A stretch of 61,775 nt of DNA from Candidatus Planktophila sp. (GCA_009691145.1 SHVG01000002.1:1-61775); one strand, 5' to 3'. Positions 1 through 12,782 are shown, counted from the first letter of the stretch. Notes: generated from the letters alone by a model not told the origin. Numbers and translations are program-made.

Positions 1-896
1 GTACGTACAAAGCGGGCGGCTTTTTCACCAGCTGATGCATCAAGGACACCGGCCAGGTGTGCTGGGTTATTAGCAAGTACTCCAACGGTTGCACCACCTA
101 AGCGGCCAATGATCGTTGTCATATTAGGTGCCCACATTGAGAGAAGCTCGATGTGTTCGCTCTCTTGATCAAGGAGGGCATTAATTAACGGGTGAACTTC
201 ATATGTACGAATCTTGGAATCTGGAACAAATACAGATAGATCTACATCGCTAACATCTGCGCTCATAAAGCCGTGGTTAGCAAAGAGTGCGGTTAAGTCA
301 CGAACATCATCAAAGGCGGCTTGCTCGCTTGGCGCAATAATGTGGGCAAGTCCGCTATTTTTCTTGTGTGCTTCAGGTCCGCCCAGCAACGCCATGTCGA
401 TATCTTCACCAGTAACACTTTTCACAACATCGGGACCGGTGACAAAGATGCGACCTTCAGGTGCAAGTACAACAACGTCGGTAAGGGCCGGTCCATATGC
501 ACCGCCACCTGCAGTTGGTCCAAGAACTAAAGATAACTGCGGGATTCGCCCACTTGCCGAAATCATCGATTGAAATACTTCTCCGAATGCATGAAGGGAT
601 GCAACGCCATCACTTAAACGAGCACCACCTGAGTGCCAGATGCCGATGACGGGTACCTGTGCACCCATTGCAGCTTTATAGGCAGTAACGATTACTTTCG
701 AGCCATCTACACCAAGTGCACCGCTTTTAATCGTGGCATCAGATGCGAAAACTACAACTTTATTACCCTTTACTAATCCAGTTACGGCAATGACTCCACA
801 ATCAGTTCGTGGGATGAGAAACTCAAATTTTCCTCCATCGACTAAGCGCGCAATACGTGTCTCTGGATCGCGTGGATCACCTGTTGGCGTTGGCAT
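1..896 (-). CDS. accD: Acyl-CoA (acetyl/propionyl-CoA) carboxylase carboxyltransferase subunit, C-terminus off window edge
   Basis: Reverse translation from CAT at 894-896 gives MPTPTGDPRDPETRIARLVDGGKFEFLIPRTDCGVIAVTGLVKGNKVVVFASDATIKSGALG...WHSGGARLSDGVASLHAFGEVF...GPTAGGGAYGPALTD, carboxyltransferase signatures; last gene of a fab block. Confidence 0.85.
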   Translation of the reverse strand, partial: MPTPTGDPRDPETRIARLVDGGKFEFLIPRTDCGVIAVTGLVKGNKVVVFASDATIKSGALGVDGSKVIVTAYKAAMGAQVPVIGIWHSGGARLSDGVASLHAFGEVFQSMISASGRIPQLSLVLGPTAGGGAYGPALTDVVVLAPEGRIFVTGPDVVKSVTGEDIDMALLGGPEAHKKNSGLAHIIAPSEQAAFDDVRDLTALFANHGFMSADVSDVDLSVFVPDSKIRTYEVHPLINALLDQESEHIELLSMWAPNMTTIIGRLGGATVGVLANNPAHLAGVLDASAGEKAARFVR

Positions 897-2132
897 CTAT
901 ATGCTCTTAAAGACCAATACAACGTTGTGGCCGCCAAAACCAAATGAATCATTCAGGGCTGCGATATCACCGGCAGGTAGCGCGCGTGGCTTATCGCGCA
1001 CGACGTCGACTGTAACTGCTGGATCTAAATCATCGATGTTAATGGTTGGGGGAGCAAGACGATCTTGCAACGTCTTAACAATAAATACAGATTCGATAGC
1101 ACCTGCCCCACCGAGTAAGTGGCCTGTCATCGACTTTGTTGCAGAGACTGCAACGTGATCGGTATCGGCGCCAAGGGCTGCGCGCAGTGCATGTGCTTCG
1201 GCAACATCGCCTGCAGGAGTTGATGTGGCATGTGCATTTAAATGAACAATATCTTTAGTTGTGAGGCCCGCATCACGCAGTGCAAATTTAAGTGCACGTT
1301 GTACGCCGGCGCCATCTGGATCTGGAGCTGCGATGTGATAGCCATCAGAGGTCAAGCCCTGCCCAACGATCTCGCAGTAAATCTTGGCTCCACGTGCGCG
1401 TGCATGTTCGTACTCTTCAAGAACTAATACTCCGCCACCTTCGCCCAAGACAAAGCCATCGCGGTTTAAATCATATGGACGAGATGCTCTTGCTGGATCA
1501 TCGTTTCGAGTAGATAAAGCTTTCATCGCAGCAAAGCCCGACATCGGCATTGGGTGGATCGCCGCTTCAACACCGCCACTCACAACAACATCGGCGCGGT
1601 TATTGCGAATCATCTCTAGGCCATAGCCAATTGCTTCGGCCCCCGATGCACATGCACTCACTGGTGTATGAACGCCAGCCTTTGCTTGTAGCTCGAGGCC
1701 AACATTTGCAGCAGGTCCGTTAGGCATCAACATCGGAACAGTGTGTGGACTTACAAGACGTGCACCTTTTTCGTGCAAGATATCGTATTGATCGAGCAGT
1801 GTTGTTACGCCACCGATACCCGATGCGATGACAACGCCTAAGCGCTCCTTATCCATCTCGGGAGATCCTGCATCTTTCCAGGCCTCGCGTGATGCGATAA
1901 TGGCAAACTGCTCAGATCTATCTAAGCGACGCATTTCTACGCGCTCCATCTGCTCACCTGGCTCGACGGCAACGCGCGCGGCAAAGTGCACGGGGATTGT
2001 CTGTGCCCAATCCTCGCTCAGTAAACGGACACCACTTTTTCCAGCTAAAAGCGCCGCCCAGGTTGTGCTTACATCCCCGCCAAGAGGTGTAGTTGCACCA
2101 AGTCCGGTGACGACTACACGACGGGCAGACAT
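897..2132 (-). CDS. fabF: Beta-ketoacyl-ACP synthase II
   Basis: 411 aa ORF, MSARRVVVTGLGATTPLGGDV..., active-site region VSACASGAEAIGYG, follows acpP. Confidence 0.95.
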   Translation of the reverse strand: MSARRVVVTGLGATTPLGGDVSTTWAALLAGKSGVRLLSEDWAQTIPVHFAARVAVEPGEQMERVEMRRLDRSEQFAIIASREAWKDAGSPEMDKERLGVVIASGIGGVTTLLDQYDILHEKGARLVSPHTVPMLMPNGPAANVGLELQAKAGVHTPVSACASGAEAIGYGLEMIRNNRADVVVSGGVEAAIHPMPMSGFAAMKALSTRNDDPARASRPYDLNRDGFVLGEGGGVLVLEEYEHARARGAKIYCEIVGQGLTSDGYHIAAPDPDGAGVQRALKFALRDAGLTTKDIVHLNAHATSTPAGDVAEAHALRAALGADTDHVAVSATKSMTGHLLGGAGAIESVFIVKTLQDRLAPPTINIDDLDPAVTVDVVRDKPRALPAGDIAALNDSFGFGGHNVVLVFKSI

Positions 2133-2150
2133 AAGAAAACTTTCTACTTA

Positions 2151-2399
2151 CTACTTAGCTGCGTTGACGATGAAGTTAACGGCATCGCCAACGGTGACGA
2201 GATCAGTTACCGCTTCATCAGGAATCTTCACACCAAAGCGCTCTTCTGCAGCAACGACAACTTCAACCATGCTCAGTGAGTCAACTTCTAAATCTTCAGT
2301 GAAGTTCTTGTCCATTTCGATCGATGCAGCAGGAATACCAGCTACTTCTTCAACGATCTCTTTTAATCCTGCTAGTACGTCAGCTTGTGCAAGTGCCAT
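2151..2399 (-). CDS. acpP: Acyl carrier protein
   Basis: 82 aa; LEVDSLSMVEVVVAAEERFGVKIPDE around the phosphopantetheine Ser. Confidence 0.95.
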   Translation of the reverse strand: MALAQADVLAGLKEIVEEVAGIPAASIEMDKNFTEDLEVDSLSMVEVVVAAEERFGVKIPDEAVTDLVTVGDAVNFIVNAAK

Positions 2400-2463
2400 T
2401 TTAATTTATTCCATCCGTTAGCTGGTTTATTTTCTTCTCATCAATAGGCCGTTATTCTCTACG

Positions 2464-2501
2464 AAAAAACACTTACTTACGAGTATCAGGGCGCGTAAGT
2501 G
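2464..2501 (-). terminator. Predicted intrinsic terminator between fabH and acpP
   Basis: Minus strand reads CACTTAC-loop-GTAAGTG followed by TTTTTT, starting about 10 nt after the fabH stop. Confidence 0.65.
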
Positions 2502-2510
2502 GCCAAAATC

Positions 2511-3530
2511 TCAAGCTTTGGGGGGCAATTGCACTACCTGGGCGGCATAGACAAGGCCGGCTCCATAGCCAATCAACAGCGCCAACGTGCCATGAAGCTC
2601 AGGATGATTTTCCAATAGCACATCCATTGCCAATGGAATCGAAGCCGCGGAAGTATTTCCACTCACACGAATATCATCGGCGATCACAACCTGTGCAGGA
2701 ATTTTGATCTCTTTAGCCATTGATTCGATGATGCGCATATTTGCTTGATGCGGAATAAATGCACCGAGCTCGTCGGGGCGAACACCTGCAGCTTCCAGCG
2801 CTTTGCTTCCAACTTTACTCACGGTAAAAACCGCCCAACGATAAACGGCTTGACCTTGCTGTGCAATATTTGGCCAACCAAGCTCGGCGACTCCCTTATC
2901 TGGTGCGTTTCTGAACTCGGTATATGCGGGGTTTAAGATAATCGCATCACGTGAATCGGCATCCGAGCCCCACGCTGTAGGCCCGATGCGTGGTTGGAGG
3001 CTTTGTCCAATCACAACTGCGCCTGCACCATCGGCAAAGATAAATGCAGTTGCACGATCATCGGGATCTGTAAAATCTGAGAGTTTTTCAACACCAACAA
3101 CTAAGACATTTTTAGATGTTCCTGCGCGAACTAAATCACTGGCCATTGCAACGCCATAACAAAAACCGGCACATGCGGCGCTAATATCAAAGGCGGCCGC
3201 CTTTGGATTGCCTAATACATTAATTAACTCAGTTGCTGCACTAGGTGCTTGAAATGGATAAGAAATCGTTGCCAGAATTAATGTATCGATGTCGGCCATC
3301 GTTAAGTTGGCACGTTTGAGCGCTGATTCGCATGCTGCTTGCGCCATTGTGATCACGGTTTCATCGGGGCCAGCAAAGCGGCGACTCTGGATTCCGGTGC
3401 GCTGCACGACCCATTCATCATTTGATTCGATGCGATCAACGATTTCGCTATTAGGAACAACGCGCTTGGGGCGATAGGAACCAACTGAGAGGATTTGGCT
3501 ATTGACCATAGCTGGAAGTTTTATGCTCAT
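2511..3530 (-). CDS. fabH: Beta-ketoacyl-ACP synthase III
   Basis: NSQILSVGSYRPKRVVPNSEI...DWVVQRTGI...DISAACAGFCYG...HQANMRIIE; start may be the internal Met (MVNSQ). Confidence 0.93.
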   Translation of the reverse strand: MSIKLPAMVNSQILSVGSYRPKRVVPNSEIVDRIESNDEWVVQRTGIQSRRFAGPDETVITMAQAACESALKRANLTMADIDTLILATISYPFQAPSAATELINVLGNPKAAAFDISAACAGFCYGVAMASDLVRAGTSKNVLVVGVEKLSDFTDPDDRATAFIFADGAGAVVIGQSLQPRIGPTAWGSDADSRDAIILNPAYTEFRNAPDKGVAELGWPNIAQQGQAVYRWAVFTVSKVGSKALEAAGVRPDELGAFIPHQANMRIIESMAKEIKIPAQVVIADDIRVSGNTSAASIPLAMDVLLENHPELHGTLALLIGYGAGLVYAAQVVQLPPKA

Positions 3531-4435
3531 GCATGCCTTCCTGCGAACTCACGTGCTGCATCGATATCGGCCGCACTTTTTAGCGCGAAGCTTTCGATTT
3601 CAGGTACCGCGCGCTTGAGCAAGCCAACCAGAGTTCCGGCCGGTGCTAATTCAATGACACCCGTAACTCCCATTGTTTTCAAAGTATCCATGCAGAGATC
3701 CCAGCGCACGGGATTAGCGATCTGATTCACGATTCGCGCCAGGATATCGCCGGCATCACTGAGGGCTGCGCCATCTTTATTAGAGATAAAGGGCAGCCAA
3801 GGCCTACTTAGATCGATACTGGCTGCTAAGTCGGCAAGTGGTGCTACCGCCGATGACATATAAGAGGTGTGAAATGCTCCGGCAATGGCCAATGCCCTAA
3901 CGCGTGCACCAGCTGGTGGATTAGCGGCAAGGGCGGCAAGTGATGTTAAATCTCCAGCGGCAACAATCTGGCCGCCGCCATTCTCATTTGCCGCAACTAA
4001 ATCCAAAGCTTGAATCACAGCGAGTACTTCACTTCGCTGCCCGCCGAGTACTGCCGACATTCCAGTAGGAGATACCGCCGCAGCCTTTGCCATCTCGATT
4101 CCGCGGGCACGTACAAGTTGCAGAGCATCGGTATCGGTGATTGCACCGCACAAGGCAGCGGCAGTTAACTCGCCAACTGAGTGGCCAGATACAACTGCGT
4201 AGCTCTTTAACCCAAGTGCATGATCGGCCAATAAAGATGTAGCCACGATAAGTGGTTGGGCGTTGGCCGTATCTTTTATCTCCTCGGCGGCGGCAGTTGT
4301 GCCAAGGCGCACGAGATCTAAATCAATATCAGTTGACCACTGTTTTAAAAGCTGTCCTAGCGCTGGATCTGTAATCCAAGAGGAGAGCATCCCGGGGCTT
4401 TGTGAACCCTGACCGGGTGCGATGATTGCTAACAT
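3527..4435 (-). CDS. fabD: Malonyl-CoA:ACP acyltransferase
   Basis: MLAIIAPGQGSQSPGML..., GHSVGELTAAALCGA motif; 4-nt overlap with fabH. Confidence 0.93.
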   Translation of the reverse strand: MLAIIAPGQGSQSPGMLSSWITDPALGQLLKQWSTDIDLDLVRLGTTAAAEEIKDTANAQPLIVATSLLADHALGLKSYAVVSGHSVGELTAAALCGAITDTDALQLVRARGIEMAKAAAVSPTGMSAVLGGQRSEVLAVIQALDLVAANENGGGQIVAAGDLTSLAALAANPPAGARVRALAIAGAFHTSYMSSAVAPLADLAASIDLSRPWLPFISNKDGAALSDAGDILARIVNQIANPVRWDLCMDTLKTMGVTGVIELAPAGTLVGLLKRAVPEIESFALKSAADIDAAREFAGRHA

Positions 4436-4471
4436 GATTATGAAATATTACTCGTTAAAGGTAATTACTAC

Positions 4472-4988
4472 CTAGTACGTGAAACGAGCCAGATCTGCGC
4501 ACTGTGGGCCGGCACGGAAATCTTTGTACTCCAGTGGGCGCACTAAGTCGCGCGGGCGATGATCGGTAACAATTGAGTATGGAACAAAGCCGGCGCTATC
4601 GCGATCATCTTGCAGCGATAAATTACCAGCGCCTGTTGCATCATCTGCAACGTGTCCATATATCTCGGGGACATATGAGAATGCACCATCTAATAGATGG
4701 GTATACGGATTAATTAATAGTTTAGCTGCGTTAAATCGCACGCCATTTTCAGGAGAGCACGGGCCATAGATGCGATAGCCATATCGCTGCCCCGGTCGAA
4801 CCCCAGCTAAATATCCATGCCAGATTAGGACCGTTGCGATGTGACATCGCAAAACGCGTTTCAACTAAGCCGCCATTGATCTCCTTGAAGAGGTATAACT
4901 CAATGGCATCGGCGGCGTTAGACCAGATAGCAAAGTTGGTTCCGCCATCTGTGACGGTAGCCCCGAGGCTCCGGGGATCTGTAGGCAA
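4472..4988 (-). pseudogene. Glycogen debranching enzyme (GlgX) N-terminal remnant, frameshifted and truncated
   Basis: Frame ending 4749..4988: PRSLGATVTDGGTNFAIWSNAADAIELYLF...ETRFAMSHRNGPN; continues in another frame as WHGYLAGVRPGQRYGYRIYGPCSPENGVRFNAAKLLINPY (4472..4864), both matching the GlgX N-terminal domain; catalytic domain missing. Confidence 0.8.
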
Positions 4989-5059
4989 GAGGGCGCAATA
5001 CTGTCCTAAGCGCGCGCCCGCGTTGCTCTTTCCTATTACTCATCAGTAACATATCGGCC

Positions 5060-5845
5060 ATGAAGATTGCAGTCTGCATCAAGCAGGTCCCAGATTCTTG
5101 GGCTGAGAAGAAAATGGTCAACGGCCTTCTCGATCGCGTGAATGTCGATGCAGTTCTCAATGATCTCGATGAGTATGCCATTGAAGAGGCGCTGCGAATT
5201 GCCGAAGCCCATGGTGGCAATGAAGAGAGCGGGGCAAACACGGTCACCGTGATCTCAATGGGCCCAGAGCGTGCAAGCGAGGCGGTGCGAAAGGCGCTTT
5301 CGATGGGTGCAAACTCAGCGATTTTAATTAGTGATCCGAGATTAGCTGGCGCCGATGCTCTGACAACATCGAAGGTTTTAGCCAGTGTGATCTCCAAGGG
5401 CGATTTCGACCTTGTTTTCTGCGGAACCGAATCCACGGATGCACGCATGAGTGTTGTGCCGGCGATGATTGCAGAGCGATTGGGCTGTGCTCAACTAACT
5501 TTTGCATCGGCTGTGACAGTTGATCCCACGGCAAAGAGAGTCTCTATCACGCGGGTGACCGAGGCTGGAGTTGATGAGATATTTGGCGAATTTCCAGCGA
5601 TCGTTTCAGTTGTAGAAAAGATTAATGAGCCGCGCTACCCATCCTTTAAGGGGATTATGGCGGCCAAGAAAAAGAGTATCGACGTTATAGATTTAGCTGC
5701 CACTGGAGTTTTGATTGAGAACGCATGGTCAGTTGTGGTAGATGCCGCACCTCGCCCGGCCCGTGCAGCTGGCATCACGATCACCGACGATGGCAGTGGC
5801 GCAGATCAACTTGTTGCATTTTTAGCACAAAAGAAGTTGATATGA
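5060..5845 (+). CDS. etfB: Electron transfer flavoprotein beta subunit
   Basis: MKIAVCIKQVPDSWAEKKM...LNDLDEYAIEEALRI. Confidence 0.92.
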   Translation: MKIAVCIKQVPDSWAEKKMVNGLLDRVNVDAVLNDLDEYAIEEALRIAEAHGGNEESGANTVTVISMGPERASEAVRKALSMGANSAILISDPRLAGADALTTSKVLASVISKGDFDLVFCGTESTDARMSVVPAMIAERLGCAQLTFASAVTVDPTAKRVSITRVTEAGVDEIFGEFPAIVSVVEKINEPRYPSFKGIMAAKKKSIDVIDLAATGVLIENAWSVVVDAAPRPARAAGITITDDGSGADQLVAFLAQKKLI

Positions 5846-6795
5846 GCAGCGTACTAATCCTCGCCGATTTTATCGGTGGAAAAAATACTAAGACAACGGC
5901 TGAACTTGCTACCGCCGCTGCACATATCGGTGATGTCACCGCAGTTGTGCTTGCACCAGTTGGGCAAGGCGCAGCCTATGCCGCCGCCCTTGTTCAAGCT
6001 CCAATTAGCAATGTATTAGTAGTCGAATCAGATAGCTTTCTAACACATGGTGTGGCCGCAGCTGCCGACGTACTTACCCAGATCATTGCTGCCAAGAATC
6101 CAGCTGCAGTTTTAATTGCATCGCATGCATTTGGTAAAGAGGTTGCGGGCCGAGTCGCAGTCAAAAGCAACTCAGGAATCATTACCGATGCCGTCGATGT
6201 GGCCGCCGATATAACAGCCACCCAGTTGGTCTTTGGCGGTTCTACAACGGTGCACTCAAAGATTTCTCACGGAACACCGATTATTACAGTGCGCCCAAAT
6301 TCAATTACTGCAGATCTAAAATCTGTAAGCCCAACGATTGAAACTCTTTCATTTGATATCGCCGACAATGCAAAGAAGTCGACGGTTACATCTTCCCAAC
6401 CTCCAGTACAAGGTGGACGGCCCGAACTCACTGAGGCCGATATCGTTGTATCAGGTGGTCGTGGTACCAATGGTGATTTCTCAGCCGTTGAAGCCTTTGC
6501 CGATTCATTAGGCGCAGCAGTGGGAGCATCGCGCGCAGCCACCGATGCCGGTTGGTATCCGCATTCACATCAAGTTGGTCAGACTGGAAAAACCGTAAGC
6601 CCACAGTTATATGTCGCCTGCGGAATCTCAGGTGCGATTCAACACCGCGCAGGTATGCAGACAAGTAAAGCCATCCTCGTCATTAACAAAGATCCAGAGG
6701 CGCCTATTTTTGAAATCGCTGATTTTGGCGTCATTGGCGATCTCTTTGCTGTGCTACCAAAGGCCACGGAGGGCGTTAACGCACGCAAGTCCTAG
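5842..6795 (+). CDS. etfA: Electron transfer flavoprotein alpha subunit
   Basis: [13 protein letters not shown]...[50 protein letters not shown] overlap with etfB; the longer track ORF from 5725 is an artificial extension. Confidence 0.93.
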   Translation: MSSVLILADFIGGKNTKTTAELATAAAHIGDVTAVVLAPVGQGAAYAAALVQAPISNVLVVESDSFLTHGVAAAADVLTQIIAAKNPAAVLIASHAFGKEVAGRVAVKSNSGIITDAVDVAADITATQLVFGGSTTVHSKISHGTPIITVRPNSITADLKSVSPTIETLSFDIADNAKKSTVTSSQPPVQGGRPELTEADIVVSGGRGTNGDFSAVEAFADSLGAAVGASRAATDAGWYPHSHQVGQTGKTVSPQLYVACGISGAIQHRAGMQTSKAILVINKDPEAPIFEIADFGVIGDLFAVLPKATEGVNARKS

Positions 6796-6805
6796 GATTA
6801 ACCCT

Positions 6806-7951
6806 ATGCCTTCTCTCTACCTCGACCATGCAGCGACAACGCCGATGGTTGAAAGCGCTTTGATTGCGATGACTAATCAATTGGCCGTACTTGGTAATCC
6901 ATCGAGTCTGCATACTCATGGCCGGGCAACACGCAAGACACTTGAAGATTCCCGCGAAGTTTTAGCTAAAGAGGTTGGTTGCCTACCGAGCGAAGTCATT
7001 TTTACCGCATCTGGCACCGAAGCAAATAACATCGCACTCAAAGGCCTGTACTGGGCTGGGCGCGATAACGGGAAAAACATTGTTGTGATTTCGAGTATCG
7101 AACACCATGCGATTTTAGATCCAGCTCACTGGCTTGCAACGCATGAGGGGGCAGAAGTTTTGCAGATTCCAGTTAGTGATGATGGGGTTATTGATTTAGT
7201 TTTTCTAAAAAACTTAGTAGCAAAGCGCGGTAATGAGATTGCAGTCATTTCAGTGATGCATGCAAATAATGAAACTGGAGTAATCCAACCGATCACTGAA
7301 GTAGTCCAGATCGCTGGCCAGATACCCGTACACACAGATGCAGTGCAGAGCTTTAAGAAGCTGCCACTTTCATTTTCACGTTTAGGTGTTACTGCAATGT
7401 CTCTGAGCGCCCACAAAATTGGCGGACCACTAGGAATCGGCGCACTAATTTTAAAACGCACCGTTGAGATTCCATCTTTATTACATGGCGGGGGACAAGA
7501 GCGCGAAATCCGCAGCGGAACTCTCAATGCACCGGGTATCGTTGGCTTTGCGACAGCGGTAACGAGTTCGGATTACAACGCTGGCGCAGTCACAGATTTG
7601 CGTGACCGTTTTATATCATCGGTTCAGGCTTTGATTCCAGATGCGGTAATTAATGGTTTAGCATCTGAGCGATTACCTGGAATTGTGAATGTAACCTTCC
7701 CTGGAACTCAGAGCGATACTCTGTTATTGCTCATGGATGCCCAGCACATCTCATGTTCTACTGGCTCGGCCTGCAGCGCCGGGGTGCACGAGGCTAGCCA
7801 TGTCTTACTTGCAATGGGCCATAGCGAAATCACAGCGCAATCATCACTGCGTTTCTCCTTTGGCGCCACGAGCACGGCCAGTGATTGCGATTTTGTTGTG
7901 TCAGTGCTTCCCGATGTAATTGCCCGTGGAAGGGCGGCAAACCTCACATGA
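6806..7951 (+). CDS. Cysteine desulfurase (IscS/NifS family)
   Basis: [19 protein letters not shown]...[16 protein letters not shown]...[11 protein letters not shown]; start chosen at 6806 inside the longer ORF. Confidence 0.92.
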   Translation: MPSLYLDHAATTPMVESALIAMTNQLAVLGNPSSLHTHGRATRKTLEDSREVLAKEVGCLPSEVIFTASGTEANNIALKGLYWAGRDNGKNIVVISSIEHHAILDPAHWLATHEGAEVLQIPVSDDGVIDLVFLKNLVAKRGNEIAVISVMHANNETGVIQPITEVVQIAGQIPVHTDAVQSFKKLPLSFSRLGVTAMSLSAHKIGGPLGIGALILKRTVEIPSLLHGGGQEREIRSGTLNAPGIVGFATAVTSSDYNAGAVTDLRDRFISSVQALIPDAVINGLASERLPGIVNVTFPGTQSDTLLLLMDAQHISCSTGSACSAGVHEASHVLLAMGHSEITAQSSLRFSFGATSTASDCDFVVSVLPDVIARGRAANLT

Positions 7952-9021
7952 AGTTAATTGCAGCGATGAGCGGTGGAGTGGACTCTGCCGTTGCCGCTGC
8001 ACGCGCAGTTGAGGCCGGCCATGAAGTTATTGGCGTGCATTTAGCTCTATCTGCGAACCCGCAGAAATACCGCTCTGGTGCCCGTGGATGTTGCACCATT
8101 GAAGATTCACATGATGCACGTCGGGCCGCCGATGTCATCGGTATTCCTTTCTATATCTGGGACATGGCCGAAGAGTTTCATGATGGTGTAGTCGAAGATT
8201 TCTTAGCTGAATACGCTGCGGGCCGAACTCCCAATCCATGTCTGCGCTGTAATGAAAAAATTAAGTTTGCAGCGGTCTTAGATCGTGCACGCGCCATGGG
8301 TTTTGATGGCGTTGTTACAGGACACTACGCACGCACGCAGATTGGTGAGAATGGAAAGACTTTGCACCGCGCAGTCGATCACTCCAAAGATCAGTCCTAT
8401 GTACTATCTGTTTTAACTATCGAACAGATCGCTGGTGCAATTTTTCCACTAGGAGATACGACCAAGATTGATATTCGGAAAGAGGCCGAGGCACGTGGCT
8501 TAGCCGTTGCACAGAAGCCCGATAGCCACGATATTTGTTTTGTTCCATCAGGGGACAACGCAGGCTGGCTGCGCGATCGATTAGGTAGCGATGTCGGCCC
8601 AATCGTCGATCAAAGCGGTACCAAAATCGGCGAGCATAAGGGCGCATACACATACACAATCGGTCAGCGCAAAGGCTTGGGTCTAACGATTCCAACGGCC
8701 GATGGTTCACCTCGGTTTGTTCTAAAGATTGAGCCAGTTACAAATACCGTTGTCGTTGGCGCACGTGAGGATTTAGCAATCACAATAATGCGCGGTGAGC
8801 GGGCCGTCTGGTGCGGACCATCAGTTGATGCGCGCCATCAAAGCGGCTTTGTACAAATTCGTGCACATGGTGCGGCATTGCCCTGCACATACTTTGTCGA
8901 AAACGATCTGCTCGTCGCCGTACTCGAGGCACCACTGCTTGGACTTGCAACAGGACAGGCGATGGTTATCTATGATGGCGATCGCGTCGTTGGGTCGGCG
9001 ACAATCTGCGAGACCGAATAA
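7948..9021 (+). CDS. mnmA: tRNA-specific 2-thiouridylase MnmA
   Basis: [17 protein letters not shown]...[13 protein letters not shown]...TGHYART; ATGA overlap with the cysteine desulfurase. Confidence 0.94.
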   Translation: MKLIAAMSGGVDSAVAAARAVEAGHEVIGVHLALSANPQKYRSGARGCCTIEDSHDARRAADVIGIPFYIWDMAEEFHDGVVEDFLAEYAAGRTPNPCLRCNEKIKFAAVLDRARAMGFDGVVTGHYARTQIGENGKTLHRAVDHSKDQSYVLSVLTIEQIAGAIFPLGDTTKIDIRKEAEARGLAVAQKPDSHDICFVPSGDNAGWLRDRLGSDVGPIVDQSGTKIGEHKGAYTYTIGQRKGLGLTIPTADGSPRFVLKIEPVTNTVVVGAREDLAITIMRGERAVWCGPSVDARHQSGFVQIRAHGAALPCTYFVENDLLVAVLEAPLLGLATGQAMVIYDGDRVVGSATICETE

Positions 9022-11055
<2,034 letters not shown>

Positions 11056-11067
11056 TAGGATTTCACT

Positions 11068-11190
11068 ATGACAAACCTTGCCGCCGAAACTCTTCGCGAA
11101 CTTCCAATGCCGGCCGCTGCATATGGCCTCGTAACTTTCGGCATTCTCTCGCTTTTTCTTTACTTAGCACTTCGCTTAGACCGGGATTAA
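11068..11190 (+). CDS. Small single-pass membrane protein, 40 aa
   Basis: Manual translation MTNLAAETLRELPMPAAAYGLVTFGILSLFLYLALRLDRD*; one hydrophobic helix; fills the ligA-nadD gap; below the ORF-track length cutoff. Confidence 0.6.
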   Translation: MTNLAAETLRELPMPAAAYGLVTFGILSLFLYLALRLDRD

Positions 11191-11191
11191 T

Positions 11192-11740
11192 TTGTCCCGA
11201 GTAGGTATTTACGGCGGAACATTTGACCCGATTCACAACGGTCATCTGCATGTAATAAGCCAACTCATTGAAAAGAAGATTATCGATCGTTTAATTCTTG
11301 TTCCCGCCGGCCAGCCACTGCTTCGTGAGAATGCACCCATAGCATCGGGGGCCGACCGCCGCACGATGTGCCAGTTAGCGATTTCAACACTACCTCTAGA
11401 TATTGCATCCCATGTTGAGCTCAATCCCATTGAGATTTTGCGCGAGGGGCCCAGCTATGCAATCGACACCGTTGAAGCCGTGCGCAGTACCTACCCCGAC
11501 GATGAGATTTTTCTGATTATGGGCGCCGATGCATATTCAAAGATCGATCAGTGGCACCGCGCCGATGAGCTACATGCAATGGTCTCAATAATCTCTATTA
11601 ACCGCCCAGGCTTTGCCTCACATGGCATCGATATCGCAGCCCTGGATGTATCGGCCACTTCAGTTCGCACAGGTTTGAAGGCGGATGTGCCGGAAATCGT
11701 CGCGGCATTTATACGCGAGAATACGCTCTATGACAATTAG
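11192..11740 (+). CDS. nadD: Nicotinate-nucleotide adenylyltransferase
   Basis: VGIYGGTFDPIHNGHLHVISQ; TTG start. Confidence 0.94.
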   Translation: MSRVGIYGGTFDPIHNGHLHVISQLIEKKIIDRLILVPAGQPLLRENAPIASGADRRTMCQLAISTLPLDIASHVELNPIEILREGPSYAIDTVEAVRSTYPDDEIFLIMGADAYSKIDQWHRADELHAMVSIISINRPGFASHGIDIAALDVSATSVRTGLKADVPEIVAAFIRENTLYDN

Positions 11741-12107
11741 CGCACGCACTCTAGAAATTACCCAAGCGGCAGCGGTTGCAGTAATCGAAAAGATTGGCAC
11801 CGATTTAGTAGCTATCGATTTATCTGATCAGTTAGTGCTGAGCGAGGTTTTTCTTATCGCTACTGGACAAAATGTTGCACAGGTCGATGCAATTGCCGAT
11901 GAGGTTGAGCGTCAATTAATTGCAATCGGTGAAAAACCTGCACGCTGCGAAAAAGGTGCCGAGTGGATTCTGCTTGATTACTCAGATTTAGTTGTTCATA
12001 TTCAAAGTACTGAGCTCCGTAAGTACTACATGCTCGATCGCTTATGGAACGATTGTCCAACGATTGATTTAGATGCCGTGAAAGCCGCCGCAGTACATGG
12101 CCGGTAA
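11730..12107 (+). CDS. rsfS: Ribosome silencing factor RsfS
   Basis: LVAIDLSDQLVLSEVFLIATGQNVAQVDAIADEVE...EWILLDYSDLVVHI; start at 11730. Confidence 0.93.
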   Translation: MTISARTLEITQAAAVAVIEKIGTDLVAIDLSDQLVLSEVFLIATGQNVAQVDAIADEVERQLIAIGEKPARCEKGAEWILLDYSDLVVHIQSTELRKYYMLDRLWNDCPTIDLDAVKAAAVHGR

Positions 12108-12747
12108 TCGCGTACTTTTATGGCGTCATGGCCAAACTGATTGGAACATGGTTAACCGTTTTCAAGGTCACTCAGATATTGCACTCAATGATGTAGGTCG
12201 CTATCAAGTGCAACATGCTGCAGAGATTTTGGCGGGCATGAACCCTACGTCGATTATTTCAAGTGATTTAGGCCGTGCGCGCGAAACCGCGCAAGCCTTA
12301 GCAAATCTCGTTGGTCTTAGCGTTACTACTTATGAAAATCTACGCGAGACAAATGGTGGTCTGTGGGAGGGCAAGACTGGGGCTGAAAATCGCGCTGAAG
12401 ATTTTCAAAACTTTATTCGTTGGATTGATGGCGATGACAACCCTGCCGGCACTACTGGTGAAAAGCGCAGCGAAGTCGCCGCACGTGCAGTGGGTGTAAT
12501 CAATAAAGCGTTAGAAGGAAAAACAGATCAACTTTTAGTTGTTGCAACTCATGGCGGTACCGCGCGCTGTGTTTTAGGTCAGCTCTTGCAACTTCCACTT
12601 TCACACTGGGGTGTAATCGGCGGACTTTCAAATGCATCGTGGTCGATTCTCGAACGCAATCCACGTCAATGGAATTTAATCGAACACAACGCAGGTTCTA
12701 TCCCAGAGCCTGTCTATGGCGAAGAAAGCGGCGCGACTACTTCGTAA
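12097..12747 (+). CDS. Histidine phosphatase / phosphoglycerate mutase family protein
   Basis: VLLWRHGQTDWNMVNRFQGHSD...SSDLGRARETAQAL...VATHGGTARC. Confidence 0.9.
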   Translation: MAGNRVLLWRHGQTDWNMVNRFQGHSDIALNDVGRYQVQHAAEILAGMNPTSIISSDLGRARETAQALANLVGLSVTTYENLRETNGGLWEGKTGAENRAEDFQNFIRWIDGDDNPAGTTGEKRSEVAARAVGVINKALEGKTDQLLVVATHGGTARCVLGQLLQLPLSHWGVIGGLSNASWSILERNPRQWNLIEHNAGSIPEPVYGEESGATTS

Positions 12748-12782
12748 ATCATGCGGTAAGGTTTGCCTCTTCCCAAGTGATT

